Positions 9,337 through 20,213 of a stretch of DNA of 62,812 nucleotides are shown piece after piece. How positions within the stretch are numbered: position 1 is the stretch's first letter; each line of letters begins with the position of its first letter. This DNA comes from an uncultured Eisenbergiella sp. (GTDB lineage: Bacteria; Bacillota; Clostridia; Lachnospirales; Lachnospiraceae). The stretch covers positions 1-62,812 of the forward strand of contig CANQFM010000013.1 of assembly GCA_947598825.1 (NCBI GenBank). The letters are read 5' to 3'. Made by a program: the position numbers and the translations under genes. The notes below the pieces were generated by a model. It searched no databases, was not told where the DNA came from, and saw only the letters and a program-made list of their open reading frames with translations.

Positions 9337-9390
9337 ATAAAAGGCCGCCCGAATACTCCTTTCCCTATGTCGAGGTGTACCCAGGCGGCC
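9337..9390 (-). terminator. Terminator of guaB with a 14-bp stem
   Basis: On the minus strand GGCCGCC (9384-9390) pairs with GGCGGCC (9343-9349). The next seven bases of each arm also pair with wobbles, giving a 14-bp stem. The loop is about 20 bases and contains GGAAAGGA. TTTTATAT follows the stem. It lies between guaB and purO. Confidence 0.78.
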
Positions 9391-9462
9391 GGCTTTCCCA
9401 GAACGCGCTCCCTGTGGTGTACTCCACCGATCCGCCAGTCACACGTTCCGTTTGTTCATTTT

Positions 9463-11004
<1,542 letters not shown>

Positions 11005-11009
11005 TTAAG

Positions 11010-11038
11010 AGTGTACCAGACTTGTCCTGGTCTGTCAA
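11010..11038 (-). promoter_or_regulatory. Consensus sigma-A promoter of guaB
   Basis: TTGACA (11033-11038) and TACACT (11010-11015) are separated by 17 bases on the minus strand. The TGA inside TTGACA is also the stop codon of the upstream DUF6106-like gene. Confidence 0.85.
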
Positions 11039-11526
11039 TCCAAAAATACTTTTCTTGGCGCCACCGACTGAATCGCCCGCACCATGGCTTCGCTGGGCTG
11101 CAGCAGCACCTTGCGGCCCCCGTCGTAGATCATCACATAACGCCTGTCCGGCTTCTCCTCCACGCCGCAGGAATAGTCCGTCACCTTGAACTGTCTGTTC
11201 TTATAGCTGTCCAGATGCCAGGAACGGATGGGGGCCAGGATCTCGATGCGGTCCACTTCAAACCGTTCCACCTTCTTGCGCCGCGTCTTGTTCAGGATCT
11301 TGTCCACGGAGATCTCCCGGTCCACGTACAGATATTCAAACTCAAGGCTCGAATGAAGCCCCGCGAAATAAGCGCCTATGGCCGTCGCGATCGCCGCGAT
11401 CAGAAACGGCAAAAGGGCCGCCCCAAGCACAAAAAACACCACCGTCGCTGCGATCAGCCCGATCTTGAGCGCTTTCATGCCGCCGCTGGGCTTGCGCGCC
11501 ACCAGACATTCCACATAACTTTCCAT
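11035..11526 (-). CDS. DUF6106-like small membrane protein
   Basis: A 163-residue protein starting MESYVECLVARKPSGG, with a hydrophobic hairpin at residues 22-60 (two membrane spans) and a soluble C-terminal part ending in a PSEAMVRAIQSVAP segment. It resembles an uncharacterised Lachnospiraceae family that I recall as DUF6106. No function is known. The ATG at 11526 follows GAGGTGG. A GTG four codons earlier overlaps the ribosome site. The gene has its own promoter, divergent from the 11704 gene, and its stop codon is embedded in the guaB -35 box. Confidence 0.72.
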   Translation of the reverse strand: MESYVECLVARKPSGGMKALKIGLIAATVVFFVLGAALLPFLIAAIATAIGAYFAGLHSSLEFEYLYVDREISVDKILNKTRRKKVERFEVDRIEILAPIRSWHLDSYKNRQFKVTDYSCGVEEKPDRRYVMIYDGGRKVLLQPSEAMVRAIQSVAPRKVFLD

Positions 11527-11558
11527 AAGACATACCACCTCTTTCTTCTGATAAAAGT

Positions 11559-11587
11559 ATCATATTACAGATCGCCCTGTTTTTCAA
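11559..11587 (-). promoter_or_regulatory. Promoter of the DUF6106-like gene
   Basis: TTGAAA (11582-11587) and TATGAT (11559-11564) on the minus strand are spaced 17 bases, about 30 bases upstream of the start codon. Confidence 0.65.
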
Positions 11588-11641
11588 GGCGCAAACCCAC
11601 GATGTTTATATTTTTTTCACTTTTCCATAAGGCCCGTTTCA

Positions 11642-11670
11642 TTGACTTTCCCAATAGAAAAGTTTATCAT
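11642..11670 (+). promoter_or_regulatory. Promoter of the 11704 membrane-protein gene
   Basis: TTGACT (11642-11647) and TATCAT (11665-11670) are spaced 17 bases. The leader is about 26 bases and carries AAAGGGG before the ATG. Confidence 0.7.
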
Positions 11671-11703
11671 GTAAGAAGCTTTTGAAAGAAAGGGGATAAG
11701 GCC

Positions 11704-12381
11704 ATGGCGGCGGGAAATTCGATCTGGGATGAGGTGAGGGAACAGCAGCGCAAGCTCAAAGGACGTCCCTTCAAAGAGAAGCTGGCCTATTTCTGGGAAT
11801 ATTATAAGATCCATACGCTGGTCATCCTCTGCGTGCTGTTCTTCGGCGGCAATCTGATCTACACCATCGCCACCGCCAAGGATCCCGCCCTAGAAGTGGC
11901 CTTTGTGAACACCTACCTGCCGGACAATACGGATACGGACGCGCTTTCCGATGCCTTTCTCGCCTATGCCGGCATCGATTCCAAAGATCTGGAGGCCGTT
12001 TTCCAGACGGATATGACCATCAATTACGAACGGGTCGACGAGATGTCGTATGCCAACATACAGAAGATCATGGCCAACATCGCCGGCAGCGCGCTGGACG
12101 TCATCGTCTGCGACCGCACCTATCTGGAATCCGTCGCCCAGGAGGGGATGTTTGCCAACCTGGAGGACGTCTTTCCAAAAGACCTTTTGGAGCGCTATGC
12201 CGACAAGCTGATCTATCTGGATCTGCCGGAGGACGACGCCGGCGAAGTTCCTGTGGCCATAGACGTGGTGGATTCCCCCCTTCTTTGGGAGGGCCATGAG
12301 ACCGCCTGTTTTACCGTCATCATCAATACCACCCGCCCGGATACGGCGGTGCAGTTTTTCCAATTTATGATGGAATCCTGA
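11704..12381 (+). CDS. Single-span membrane-anchored protein of unknown function
   Basis: A 225-residue protein. A basic cytosolic N-terminus (residues 1-35) precedes one membrane span at about 37-57 (HTLVILCVLFFGGNLIYTIA). The remaining 165 residues should be outside the cell. That outer part has an alpha/beta pattern with a LDVIVCDRTYLESVAQEG segment, reminiscent of one lobe of an extracytoplasmic binding protein, but I do not recognise the family. It has its own promoter and AAAGGGG ribosome site, and runs convergently toward dapF with 21 bases between the stops. No neighbour suggests a role. Confidence 0.8.
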   Translation: MAAGNSIWDEVREQQRKLKGRPFKEKLAYFWEYYKIHTLVILCVLFFGGNLIYTIATAKDPALEVAFVNTYLPDNTDTDALSDAFLAYAGIDSKDLEAVFQTDMTINYERVDEMSYANIQKIMANIAGSALDVIVCDRTYLESVAQEGMFANLEDVFPKDLLERYADKLIYLDLPEDDAGEVPVAIDVVDSPLLWEGHETACFTVIINTTRPDTAVQFFQFMMES

Positions 12382-12402
12382 CAGACGAGGCTTCCGGCGT
12401 TT

Positions 12403-13275
12403 TTACGTCCAGTCCGTCTCTCCGTCAAAAACGAAGGCCGCCGGCCCTGTCATGAAAACGTGATCCGTTTTTTCTTCCCAGTCGATATCCAGCCTGCCGC
12501 CCAGCACCTGTACCTCTATGCAGCGGTTGGTCAGGCCGTTTAATGCGCAGGCTACGGCCGTCGCGCAGGATCCGGTCCCGCAGGCCAGGGTTTCCCCCGT
12601 CCCCCGTTCCCACACCCGCATTTTCACATGGCTTCGGTCGATCACTTCGACGAACTCCGTATTGGTCCTTTTGGGAAACCTCGGATGGTTTTCAAAGAAA
12701 GGGCCGATCTTTTCGATATCCAGACCGTCCACATCCTTCCAGAATACCACCGCGTGGGGATTGCCCATGGAAACGCAGGTCATCCGGTATTCCTTCTGCC
12801 CCACCAAGATGGGCTCATCCACAACGCGCTCTCCTGCGGCCTCCACGGGGATCAAATCCGGCGTAAGGCAGGGTTTTCCCATATCCACCCGCACCGTTTT
12901 CGTCTCGCCGTTTTCCACCGTCAATTCCACATATTTGATCTGGCCGCCGCTCAGAACAGAAAACCGTTCCTGCGCCGTCAGACCCCGGTCATGCGCGTAT
13001 TTCGCCACGCAGCGGATGCCGTTTCCGCACATTTCGGAGCGGCTTCCGTCCGCATTGTACATTTCCATTTCAAAATCTGCTTCCTGACAGGGATTGATAA
13101 AGATCAGGCCGTCTCCACCGATCCCGAAATGCCGGTCGCTGAGACTTCTGGCAAGCTCGGACTTTCGCGCCTGCGGTATGGCGGTGCAAAACCCATTGAT
13201 ATAGATGTAATCATTCCCGCATCCATGCATCTTCGTAAACGGAATTTTCACGGCAGCCTCCTTGTTTTCAGTCAT
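12403..13275 (-). CDS. dapF: Diaminopimelate epimerase
   Basis: Interconverts LL- and meso-diaminopimelate for lysine and peptidoglycan synthesis, using two cysteines as acid and base. Both are present: Cys83 in EMCGNGIRC and Cys232 in LACGTGSCATA. The FTKMHGCGNDYIYI start motif and GNPHAVVF are also present, and the length of 290 is slightly above the usual 270-280. The start is uncertain: ATG at 13275 has a G-rich GGGGG close upstream, and a shorter start is possible. The gene is divergent from the small FMN-binding-like gene at 13330. Confidence 0.96.
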   Translation of the reverse strand: MTENKEAAVKIPFTKMHGCGNDYIYINGFCTAIPQARKSELARSLSDRHFGIGGDGLIFINPCQEADFEMEMYNADGSRSEMCGNGIRCVAKYAHDRGLTAQERFSVLSGGQIKYVELTVENGETKTVRVDMGKPCLTPDLIPVEAAGERVVDEPILVGQKEYRMTCVSMGNPHAVVFWKDVDGLDIEKIGPFFENHPRFPKRTNTEFVEVIDRSHVKMRVWERGTGETLACGTGSCATAVACALNGLTNRCIEVQVLGGRLDIDWEEKTDHVFMTGPAAFVFDGETDWT

Positions 13276-13329
13276 AATCCCCCGGCCTTCTGCGTACATT
13301 TAAACAACAAATGGAGAAGGACCGACACA

Positions 13330-13782
13330 ATGACTTCAAAAACCAAAATTATCGTATTACATCTCAGGGAATTGATATATACAGGTATCTTCGTACTGCT
13401 CGGCGTTCTGTTGCTGGCGCTTCTGATCACGATGTTCCTTCCCCAGAAGCAGGGGGAAAAGCCGGATTTCTCGGAGGATACCGCCCGCTTTGTGCCGGGC
13501 AAATATACCACCTGCGTTCAGTTGGGAGAAGGGACCGTAGATGTGGAGGTGGTAGTGGACGAAACCTACATCAACTCCATCCGCCTGGTGAATTTAAGCG
13601 AAGTCATTTCCACCATGTATCCGCTGATGGAACCCTGTCTGAACACCATCGCCGAACAGATCTGCGAACAGCAGACACTGGACAATGTTACCTGGCCGGA
13701 AGAAAACAAATATACCTCCCAGCTTCTGCTGGGCGCTATCCAGGCTACGCTGTCCAAAGCGGCCCTGCCCGCCGACGGCTGA
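13330..13782 (+). CDS. Small membrane protein with a degenerate FMN_bind-like domain
   Basis: A 150-residue protein. One membrane span lies at about residues 15-36 (LIYTGIFVLLGVLLLALLIT), followed by an extracellular domain. Its layout follows FMN_bind: FVPGKYTTCVQLGEG, VDVEVVVDETYINSIRLVN, a middle LNTIAEQICEQQTLDNV, then SQLLLGAIQATLSKA. The region where flavinylated proteins carry S/T-GAT reads EENKYTS here, so covalent FMN attachment looks unlikely. The ATG at 13330 follows GGAGAAGG. The long frame continuing upstream to 12628 is antisense to dapF and is not coding. The family assignment is inference. Confidence 0.7.
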   Translation: MTSKTKIIVLHLRELIYTGIFVLLGVLLLALLITMFLPQKQGEKPDFSEDTARFVPGKYTTCVQLGEGTVDVEVVVDETYINSIRLVNLSEVISTMYPLMEPCLNTIAEQICEQQTLDNVTWPEENKYTSQLLLGAIQATLSKAALPADG

Positions 13783-13812
13783 GCCTGCGCCTTTTGGACC
13801 GTCTTTTCCTTT

Positions 13813-15723
13813 TCAAAGGCTTTCCAGTTCCGACTGCCACGCGGCCACAGACGCATCGGAGGGCATACGCAGATCCCCTCTGGGCGAGACCGCCACGCTG
13901 CCGACCTTTGGCCCGTCCGGCAGACAGGAACGCTTGAACTGCTGGGCGAAAAACCTTTTATAGAAAACTTTCAGCCATTTTAGGATCGTCTTGGCTTCAT
14001 ATAGGCCGGCAAACGACTCCTGCGCGATCCGATAGATCTTGGCGGGCGAAAACCCGCAGCGCAGCATATAATAGAGGAAAAAATCGTGCAGTTCATAGGG
14101 GCCTACCAGATCCTCCGTCTTCTGGCTGATCACGCCCTCCACCGGCGGAAGCAGCTCCGGGCTGACGGGCGTATCCAGCACATCTAAAAGTACCTTTTCC
14201 AGTTCGTTGTCATGACAGGTATCCGCATAATATTTTACCAGATGGCGCACCAGCGTCTTGGGAACGCCGGCGTTCACCCCGTACATGGACATATGGTCGC
14301 CGTTATAGGTAGCCCAGCCCAACGCCAGTTCGGACATGTCCCCCGTCCCGATGACCAGGCCGCCGTTCTGGTTGGCCAGATCCATCAATACCTGCGTCCG
14401 TTCCCGCGCCTGCCCGTTTTCATAGGTCACATCGTGAACCTCCGGGTTCTGGCCGATATCCCTAAAATGCACGCTGACCGCCTCGCGGATATTGACTTCG
14501 CGCAGGGTCGCCCCCAGCGCCTTCGCCAGTTTGCAGGCGTTGTCATGGGTGCGGCTGGTGGTGCCAAAACAGGGCATGGTCACGGCCAGTATCCCGGCCC
14601 GTTCAAGGCCCAGCATATCAAAGGCCCTGGCCGTCACCAGAAGCGCCAGGGCAGAATCCAGCCCTCCGGAAACGCCGACGACCGCCGCCCGGCTGCCCGT
14701 ATGCGAAAGCCGCTTTTTTAACCCGCAGGACTGGATCGCCAGAATATCCTCGCAGCGCCTGCTGCGCAGCCCCTCCTCCGAAGGGACGAACGGCATGGAC
14801 GCATATTTCCTGGTCAGCGCCGTCTGCCCCGTCCGCAGACAAAAAGGGATCCGCAGATAGCCTTCCGCCCGCGCCGCCGGCATGGTCGTCATGCGCCGCC
14901 GCTCATGGCGCAGACGGGAAATATCCAGTTCGGAAAAGATCGTTTCGTTGGAAAACCGCCCTGCGCAGGCCAGCAGCACCCCGTTTTCCAGAATCATATT
15001 GTGGCCGGAAAACACCAGATCCTGCGTCGATTCCCCTTCCCCCGCGCTGGCAAAGACATAGCCGCACAGCAGGCGCGCGCTGGTGGCTTTCAGAAGGCTT
15101 TGCCGATATTCGTCCTTGCCCACTGTCTCATCGGAGGCCGATAAGTTGACGATCACCGTGGCGCCCGCCAGGGCGTGGGCGGTGGAAGGCGTATCCGCGG
15201 CCCATACGTCCTCGCAGATCTCACAGCCCACCGTAAGGCCCTGCATATTTTCGCATGAAAACAGAATGTTTCCTCCAAAGGGCAGCTCTTTGCCGTCGAA
15301 GGCGATCGTCCTCACCGCTCCGCTGCCGGCCGTAAAATGCCGCGCCTCATAAAATTCAGCATAGTTGGGTATGTTGCGCTTGGGGATAAACGCCAGTATC
15401 TCCCCGTCTGAGACTGCCGCCGCCACATTATAGAGCTTTTCGTCCACTTCCAGGGGAAGCCCCAAAAACACCAGCGCATCCCGGCCTTTCGTATGGGCGG
15501 CCACCTGCCGCAGCCCTTCCTTCGCAGCCTCCAGCAGACGGTCCTGCAAAAACAGGTCGCTGCAGGTATAGCCCGTCAGGCACAATTCCGGCAGTACCAC
15601 CAGCTTGGCCCCCTGCTTTTCACATTCGTCCAGGCACGCGCAGATCGCCCGCGCATTATAAGCGGGATCCGCTACCCTGATCTCCGGCGTGGCCGCCGCC
15701 ACCTTCAAAAATCCGTCCTTCAT
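13813..15723 (-). CDS. nadE: Glutamine-dependent NAD(+) synthetase
   Basis: Converts deamido-NAD to NAD with ATP and glutamine. The 636-residue two-domain form has an N-terminal nitrilase-type amidase ([17 protein letters not shown] with Glu, [16 protein letters not shown] with Lys, [11 protein letters not shown] with the nucleophilic Cys). The C-terminal synthetase carries the P-loop [15 protein letters not shown] and the [21 protein letters not shown] segment. The ATG at 15723 follows AGGGAATCGG. The longer frame to 15834 enters the hslO gene. It is the last gene of a minus-strand run from hisC, 38 bases after hslO. Confidence 0.96.
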   Translation of the reverse strand: MKDGFLKVAAATPEIRVADPAYNARAICACLDECEKQGAKLVVLPELCLTGYTCSDLFLQDRLLEAAKEGLRQVAAHTKGRDALVFLGLPLEVDEKLYNVAAAVSDGEILAFIPKRNIPNYAEFYEARHFTAGSGAVRTIAFDGKELPFGGNILFSCENMQGLTVGCEICEDVWAADTPSTAHALAGATVIVNLSASDETVGKDEYRQSLLKATSARLLCGYVFASAGEGESTQDLVFSGHNMILENGVLLACAGRFSNETIFSELDISRLRHERRRMTTMPAARAEGYLRIPFCLRTGQTALTRKYASMPFVPSEEGLRSRRCEDILAIQSCGLKKRLSHTGSRAAVVGVSGGLDSALALLVTARAFDMLGLERAGILAVTMPCFGTTSRTHDNACKLAKALGATLREVNIREAVSVHFRDIGQNPEVHDVTYENGQARERTQVLMDLANQNGGLVIGTGDMSELALGWATYNGDHMSMYGVNAGVPKTLVRHLVKYYADTCHDNELEKVLLDVLDTPVSPELLPPVEGVISQKTEDLVGPYELHDFFLYYMLRCGFSPAKIYRIAQESFAGLYEAKTILKWLKVFYKRFFAQQFKRSCLPDGPKVGSVAVSPRGDLRMPSDASVAAWQSELESL

Positions 15724-15761
15724 CCGATTCCCTATCTGCCGCCCCGGCGGCGAAAATCCGC

Positions 15762-16640
15762 TTAACGGGATCTTTCCCGAAGCTGTTTCAGTTCTTCCGT
15801 TGCAAACGTATACTTTTTGCCGCAGAAATCGCATTTGACCTCAATGGGCTTGTCGTCCTTTATCATATCGTCCAATTCCCTTCTGCCAATGGAGATCAGC
15901 GCCTTTTCCACCCGCTGTCTGCTGCAGTTGCAAGCAAAAGAGCAATCGGACCGATCGGTGATCTCCACCTCGAACCCTTCCAGAATACGTCCCAACATCT
16001 GCTCCGGCGAAAGCCCCATATCCAACAGCGCCGTCACGGAAGTGATATTGGACAGGTTATGCTCAAGCCTTGCCACCGTCTCCTCCTGCGCAAAGGGCAT
16101 GAGCTGAATGAGGAAGCCGCCCGCGCAGCGCACCGTATTGTTCTTTTCCATCAGGACGCCCAGCCCCACAGAGGAGGGCACCTGCTCTGAATTGGCAAAA
16201 TACCAGGTCAGATCATCCCCGATCTCTCCCGTCTGCAGATCCGTCTGTCCCACATAGGGATCCTTCAGCCCCATATCCCGGATCACAGAGAGCGTACCGT
16301 GCCCAACGGCGCCGCCCACATCCAGCTTTCCCCGATCGTTGGCCGGCAGGATGACGCAGGGTTCAACGGCATATCCTTTGACATGCCCTTTGGAATCCGC
16401 CGTCACGGTCAGACCCCTGACCGGGCCGTCGCCCTGGATCCGCAGCGTCAGAAGATCCGACTCCCCTTTGAGCCCCATCCCCATCATCGCCCCCGCCGTC
16501 AGCAGCCTGCCCAGGGCCGCCGTCACCACGGGGCTGGAATTGTGCGCTGTCCTGGCCGCCTCCACCGTTTCCCTCGTCGTAGCGCAAAAGGCGCGTATCT
16601 GGGCGTCCGCCGCCGTCGCCCGCACGATATAGTCCGTCAT
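15762..16640 (-). CDS. hslO: Hsp33 redox-regulated chaperone
   Basis: A holdase chaperone in the cytosol, switched on by oxidative unfolding. The 292-residue length is typical. The substrate-binding core (residues 1-180, with GPVRGLTVTADSKGHVKGY) is followed by the zinc redox switch: Cys237-x-Cys239 (CNCS) and Cys270-x2-Cys273 (CDFC). All four zinc ligands are intact. The start ATGA overlaps the stop of the upstream methyltransferase by four bases, which indicates translational coupling. Confidence 0.96.
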   Translation of the reverse strand: MTDYIVRATAADAQIRAFCATTRETVEAARTAHNSSPVVTAALGRLLTAGAMMGMGLKGESDLLTLRIQGDGPVRGLTVTADSKGHVKGYAVEPCVILPANDRGKLDVGGAVGHGTLSVIRDMGLKDPYVGQTDLQTGEIGDDLTWYFANSEQVPSSVGLGVLMEKNNTVRCAGGFLIQLMPFAQEETVARLEHNLSNITSVTALLDMGLSPEQMLGRILEGFEVEITDRSDCSFACNCSRQRVEKALISIGRRELDDMIKDDKPIEVKCDFCGKKYTFATEELKQLRERSR

Positions 16641-17395
16641 AGCGCTTTTCCCCTTTCCTGTGCGACCACATAGATCCTCTGGCTTTCCCGCGTCACGCTG
16701 CGCCGGGTATCCGCGTCCAGCGCCTGGAGGAAAGAAAGTCCGGCGCGCTCCAGAAGCGCCCTGATCTGCGGCAGCGTATAGCCGCGCTGCAGATGCGTTT
16801 CGGTGAACCTTCTGAACAGCTCCCCCTCCTGCCGCACAAAAAATGTCAGATCATATTCGTTGACCGAACGGTCCGCGTCATAATAGTTTTCCCAGATAAA
16901 GCTGCATTCATCCCTGTTCTCCGCGATCACCGCGTCCCCGATGACCGTTTCATACTTATAGACCGTATTGAAGTCGAAAATGAACAGGCCGCCGGGATCC
17001 AGATAGTTGTTCACCAACAAAAAACAGCGCAGCAGGTCTTCTTCATCCAACAGATAATTGAGGGAATCGCACAGGCATACCACAGCCCTTACGGTCCCAT
17101 AGAGTTCAAATTCCCGCATGTCCTGCTGCAGATACAGGATATCCCGTCCGGAACGCTCCCGTTTTCGCACGGCTTCCTCCAGCATCCGGTCGGAGAAATC
17201 TATGCCGATCATATCATAGCCGCGCTCCGCCAGCAGTTCCGTCATCGTGCCCGTCCCGCAGCCCAGATCCAGCACAAGACCGTCACGGATGTCATGTTCT
17301 TCCAACGTCCGCGTCACATAGCCACACCATTCCCGGTAGGGCGTGTCATCCATCAAGATATCGTATATCCGGGCAAAATCTCCGTAGGCTTCCAT
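16637..17395 (-). CDS. Class I SAM-dependent methyltransferase
   Basis: A 252-residue Rossmann-type methyltransferase. Motif I reads VLDLGCGTGTMTELLAERG (about residues 41-60), followed by MIGIDFSDRMLEEA and the acidic motif AVVCLCDSLNYLL. The C-terminal half (EYDLTFFVRQEGELFRRFTETH) is that of the small YlxH/CMAS-like group often found in Firmicutes. The substrate cannot be told from sequence. It overlaps hslO by four bases and follows the COG2426 gene after 14 bases, so it belongs to the hisC-to-nadE run. Confidence 0.88.
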   Translation of the reverse strand: MEAYGDFARIYDILMDDTPYREWCGYVTRTLEEHDIRDGLVLDLGCGTGTMTELLAERGYDMIGIDFSDRMLEEAVRKRERSGRDILYLQQDMREFELYGTVRAVVCLCDSLNYLLDEEDLLRCFLLVNNYLDPGGLFIFDFNTVYKYETVIGDAVIAENRDECSFIWENYYDADRSVNEYDLTFFVRQEGELFRRFTETHLQRGYTLPQIRALLERAGLSFLQALDADTRRSVTRESQRIYVVAQERGKAL

Positions 17396-17409
17396 CTTAA
17401 AACAACACC

Positions 17410-17907
17410 TTAGAATAAAATTTCCAACAGCCCATAGCTGAAAATGGACATGATCACCGTCGCCATGGCCACGCCCACAAGCTCCGCCAGAATCGCCTTT
17501 TTAAAGTCGATATTCAGAAGCGCCGCGATCAGAGAACCTGTCCAGGCGCCGGTCCCCGGCAGCGGGATGCCCACAAACAGCGCCAGTCCCCAAAATTCAT
17601 AGCGCTTGATGGAATCGCTCTTGCCCATGGCGCGGTTTTCCAGCTTCACCACGAACTTCTCCAGCAGGGGCACTTTTTTAAGCCATTTGAAAATCTGTTT
17701 GATGAAGAGCAGAATAAAGGGGATCGGGATAATATTCCCCACGATGCACAGCGGGATCGCCGTCAGAAGCGGCACGCCGATGAGTTTGGATACCACCAGC
17801 CCTCCCCTCAGCTCCAGGATCGGGATCATGGAAATGATAAACACCACTGCTTCTTTCGAGATATACTGCCCCAGCGTAGAGGCAAACCATATTGCGATAT
17901 GTTCCAT
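17410..17907 (-). CDS. COG2426 / small multidrug export-like membrane protein
   Basis: A 165-residue membrane protein with about four spans. The motif ISMIPILELRGGLVVSKLIGVPL and the later ALFVGIPLPGTGAWTGSLIAALL mark the Sm_multidrug_ex (COG2426) family. The family name reflects an old annotation, and transport has not been firmly shown. Its start ATG shares one base with the hisC stop (TAATG), and AGGAGAG precedes it, so it is translated together with hisC. Why these two are linked is not evident. Confidence 0.88.
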   Translation of the reverse strand: MEHIAIWFASTLGQYISKEAVVFIISMIPILELRGGLVVSKLIGVPLLTAIPLCIVGNIIPIPFILLFIKQIFKWLKKVPLLEKFVVKLENRAMGKSDSIKRYEFWGLALFVGIPLPGTGAWTGSLIAALLNIDFKKAILAELVGVAMATVIMSIFSYGLLEILF

Positions 17908-18968
17908 TATGCTCTCCTGTCATTCAGATATTTTTTAAAAAAATCCAGCAGCCGATCGGCCTGCTCATCCGTCCCCACCGTAACCCGCAGATATTCGTCG
18001 ATCCTCGGTTTCGCAAAATACCGAACGTAAATCCCATTCTCTTTCAGCGCGCCAAACAGTTCCGGGGCCGGCACGTTTTCATGCCGGATGAACAAAAAAT
18101 TGGCGACGGAGTCCGGGAAAGAAAAGCCCAGAGCTGCCAGCTCTTTCTTCATGCGTTCCCTGGTGGCCACGATCCTGGCCACCGTCTTTTGAAAATATCC
18201 CTCGTCCTCCATACACGTCTTCCCGCAGGCGATGGTGAGGGAATTCATCGTATAGGAATTAAAGGAAAATTTTACATCGTTTAAGTATCTGATCAGTTTC
18301 CGGGATCCGATGGCAAAGCCGATGCGCAGCCCGGCCAGGGATCTGGATTTGGAAAAGGTCTGCACCACCAGGAGATTGTCGTAGCGCTCCACCAAAGGCA
18401 GCGCGCTTTCCCCGCCGAAATCCACATATGCTTCGTCCACGATCACCACGCTGCCGGGATTGCCTGCCACGATCCGTTCCACCTGATCGACCGGCAGCAT
18501 CACGCCGGTGGGCGCGTTGGGATTGGGAAAAACGATCCCGCCGTTTGGCGCCAGATAATCCTCCGGTCGGATCCGAAACTGTGTATCCAGCGGCGGACAG
18601 CGATAAGGGATCCCAAAGAGCGACGCCCACACATCATAGAAAGAATAGGTGACGTCCGGGAAAAGGATCGGTTCCTTCCCATGAAAAAAAGTGAGAAACG
18701 CCATCGCCAGCACATCGTCAGAGCCAACGCCTACGAAAACCTGCTCCGGCGATACGTCATAGCGCTCTGCGATCGCTTCCGTCAGTTGGGCGGCCTCCGG
18801 ATCCGGATACAGCCGCAGCAGCCCTGCTTCAAATTCCCGCAGCGTCTTCTCTACCCCCGGCGCCGGCGGATAGGGGTTCTCATTCGTGTTCAGCTTCGTA
18901 ATATCCCGTCGCCCGGGCTGTTCCCCCGGCGTATAGGGGATCACCCGTCTGACATTTTTCTCCCACAT
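17907..18968 (-). CDS. hisC: Histidinol-phosphate aminotransferase
   Basis: A PLP enzyme transferring an amino group between histidinol phosphate and 2-oxoglutarate. The 353-residue sequence has the fold-type I signature LNTNENPYPPAPGV near the N-terminus, VIVDEAYVDFGGE (PLP-binding Asp/Tyr) and the Schiff-base lysine in VQTFSKSRSLAGLRIG. No other his genes are in the window, so an aromatic or related aminotransferase is an alternative. The ATG at 18968 follows GAGGAACG. The longer frame to 19040 lacks a ribosome site. Confidence 0.9.
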   Translation of the reverse strand: MWEKNVRRVIPYTPGEQPGRRDITKLNTNENPYPPAPGVEKTLREFEAGLLRLYPDPEAAQLTEAIAERYDVSPEQVFVGVGSDDVLAMAFLTFFHGKEPILFPDVTYSFYDVWASLFGIPYRCPPLDTQFRIRPEDYLAPNGGIVFPNPNAPTGVMLPVDQVERIVAGNPGSVVIVDEAYVDFGGESALPLVERYDNLLVVQTFSKSRSLAGLRIGFAIGSRKLIRYLNDVKFSFNSYTMNSLTIACGKTCMEDEGYFQKTVARIVATRERMKKELAALGFSFPDSVANFLFIRHENVPAPELFGALKENGIYVRYFAKPRIDEYLRVTVGTDEQADRLLDFFKKYLNDRRA

Positions 18969-19076
18969 AACGTTCCTCGGTTCCCGGCGCTCTCCGGCGC
19001 CTTTCTCGACCATTTTACTATGAAACCGCCCGGCTGGCAACAGCGTTGCGCTTTGCCCTTCTTTGACCGATGCTTT

Positions 19077-19967
19077 TTACCCTTCGGCCGCCGGCGCCTG
19101 CCGCTCTCTTTCCTCCCATGCCTGCGCCAGCTCCAGAAATTCTTCCAGGCACAGCCCGTTCTCTTCAATAAAGACCGCCGCTTCCCGGCCCACATAGCGG
19201 AAATGCCAGGATTCAAAATCGATCATCGTCCGATCCGTTTTCTCCGCCGGATAGCGGAGGATGAATCCGTATTCTCGGGCATGTTCTTTCAGCCATTTCG
19301 CCTCCGCCGTGTCCGCCTGGGCGCGGTCCAGCGACTGATGGCTGCGGCCGACGATATCCACCGCCAGCCCCGTATGATGCTCGCTGGTGCCGGTCATGGC
19401 GATCGTCCTCTTCGCCTCAAAAAAGGCCTCCGTATAATCCATCCCCTGCCGCATATGGCGCCGGATAGACTGATCCATCAGGGTGTCCTGTTTTTTATAG
19501 TCCCGGTAGGAAGAACAGATCAGCAGATTCAGGCCCTCTTTCGAGGCGGCGTCGATCATGTCCTCCAGATCCTTTTTGATCCTTTCGTCCACCTGCTGCC
19601 CGTCCCTGGTCTTGACCAACTGGGGCGCATATCCTTTGGCCAGCGGGTGCAGTTCATTGACCAGCAGATACTTCCAATCGGAAAGATCCACCGTAAACGG
19701 GATCTGCAGCAATTCCCCCGGCGCTCCAGACGCCTGGGCCATGGCTTCCAACGCCTGTTCCTCTTCCAGTAATTCGTCCTTTTCTATCTGTACCTCATCC
19801 AGATTCTTCCTCGCCTGGGCCAACTGGCGGGTCAACTCCTCCTGCGTCTCATACATTTCTTTATCCCGGAGAAAAAACAGGATGCACAGCACCGCGCAGG
19901 CTGCGGTCATCCCGCAGACTATGACGATCAATATCCTGTTCATGCGCTGTTCTTTGCCGTCTTTCAT
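19077..19967 (-). CDS. VanY-type D-alanyl-D-alanine carboxypeptidase (M15B), membrane-anchored
   Basis: A 296-residue protein that trims the terminal D-Ala from peptidoglycan stems outside the membrane. A membrane anchor at residues 10-30 is followed by a coiled-coil-like stretch rich in Glu/Gln (35-70) and then the M15B domain. The zinc and catalytic motifs are all present: CSSYRDYKKQ, TSEHHTGLAVDI and FESWHFRYVG. It has no van genes around it, so normal cell-wall turnover rather than glycopeptide resistance is likely. AGGATAA precedes the start. Confidence 0.94.
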   Translation of the reverse strand: MKDGKEQRMNRILIVIVCGMTAACAVLCILFFLRDKEMYETQEELTRQLAQARKNLDEVQIEKDELLEEEQALEAMAQASGAPGELLQIPFTVDLSDWKYLLVNELHPLAKGYAPQLVKTRDGQQVDERIKKDLEDMIDAASKEGLNLLICSSYRDYKKQDTLMDQSIRRHMRQGMDYTEAFFEAKRTIAMTGTSEHHTGLAVDIVGRSHQSLDRAQADTAEAKWLKEHAREYGFILRYPAEKTDRTMIDFESWHFRYVGREAAVFIEENGLCLEEFLELAQAWEERERQAPAAEG

Positions 19968-20036
19968 TTATCCTGATCCCTTTTCTTTTGAAACTCCGTC
20001 CGACGGGACGCGTTTTGCGTTTTCCCACCGCCATGC

Positions 20037-20066
20037 ATTATATACCTCTGCCGCCGGGTTTTACAA
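20037..20066 (-). promoter_or_regulatory. Promoter of the VanY-type gene
   Basis: TTGTAA (20061-20066) and TATAAT (20037-20042) on the minus strand are separated by 18 bases, about 70 bases upstream of the start. The intervening leader has a small CCGTC/GACGG palindrome. Confidence 0.6.
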
Positions 20067-20213
20067 GCCTTATTTCCCCGGCGCTTCCCACTCCATTTTA
20101 GTATTCTACCATATCCTTCCCCGGATTTTAAGCGTTTTTGGCATCTTCATACAATCTTAACATTTTTCCCGCCCTGTCCTCATAAGATATAGCAATAAAA
20201 AAGCAGGGACTTC

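Noticed and set aside
9365-9462. Small gene after guaB
   Set aside because: The short frame has no ribosome site and runs into the guaB terminator stem.
12628-13329. Upstream extension of the small FMN_bind-like gene
   Set aside because: Antisense to dapF. The true ATG at 13330 has a ribosome site and begins a normal membrane anchor.
19077-19967. Vancomycin resistance determinant
   Set aside because: VanY-type motifs are present but no vanHAX or vanRS genes. Isolated M15B proteins are ordinary cell-wall enzymes.
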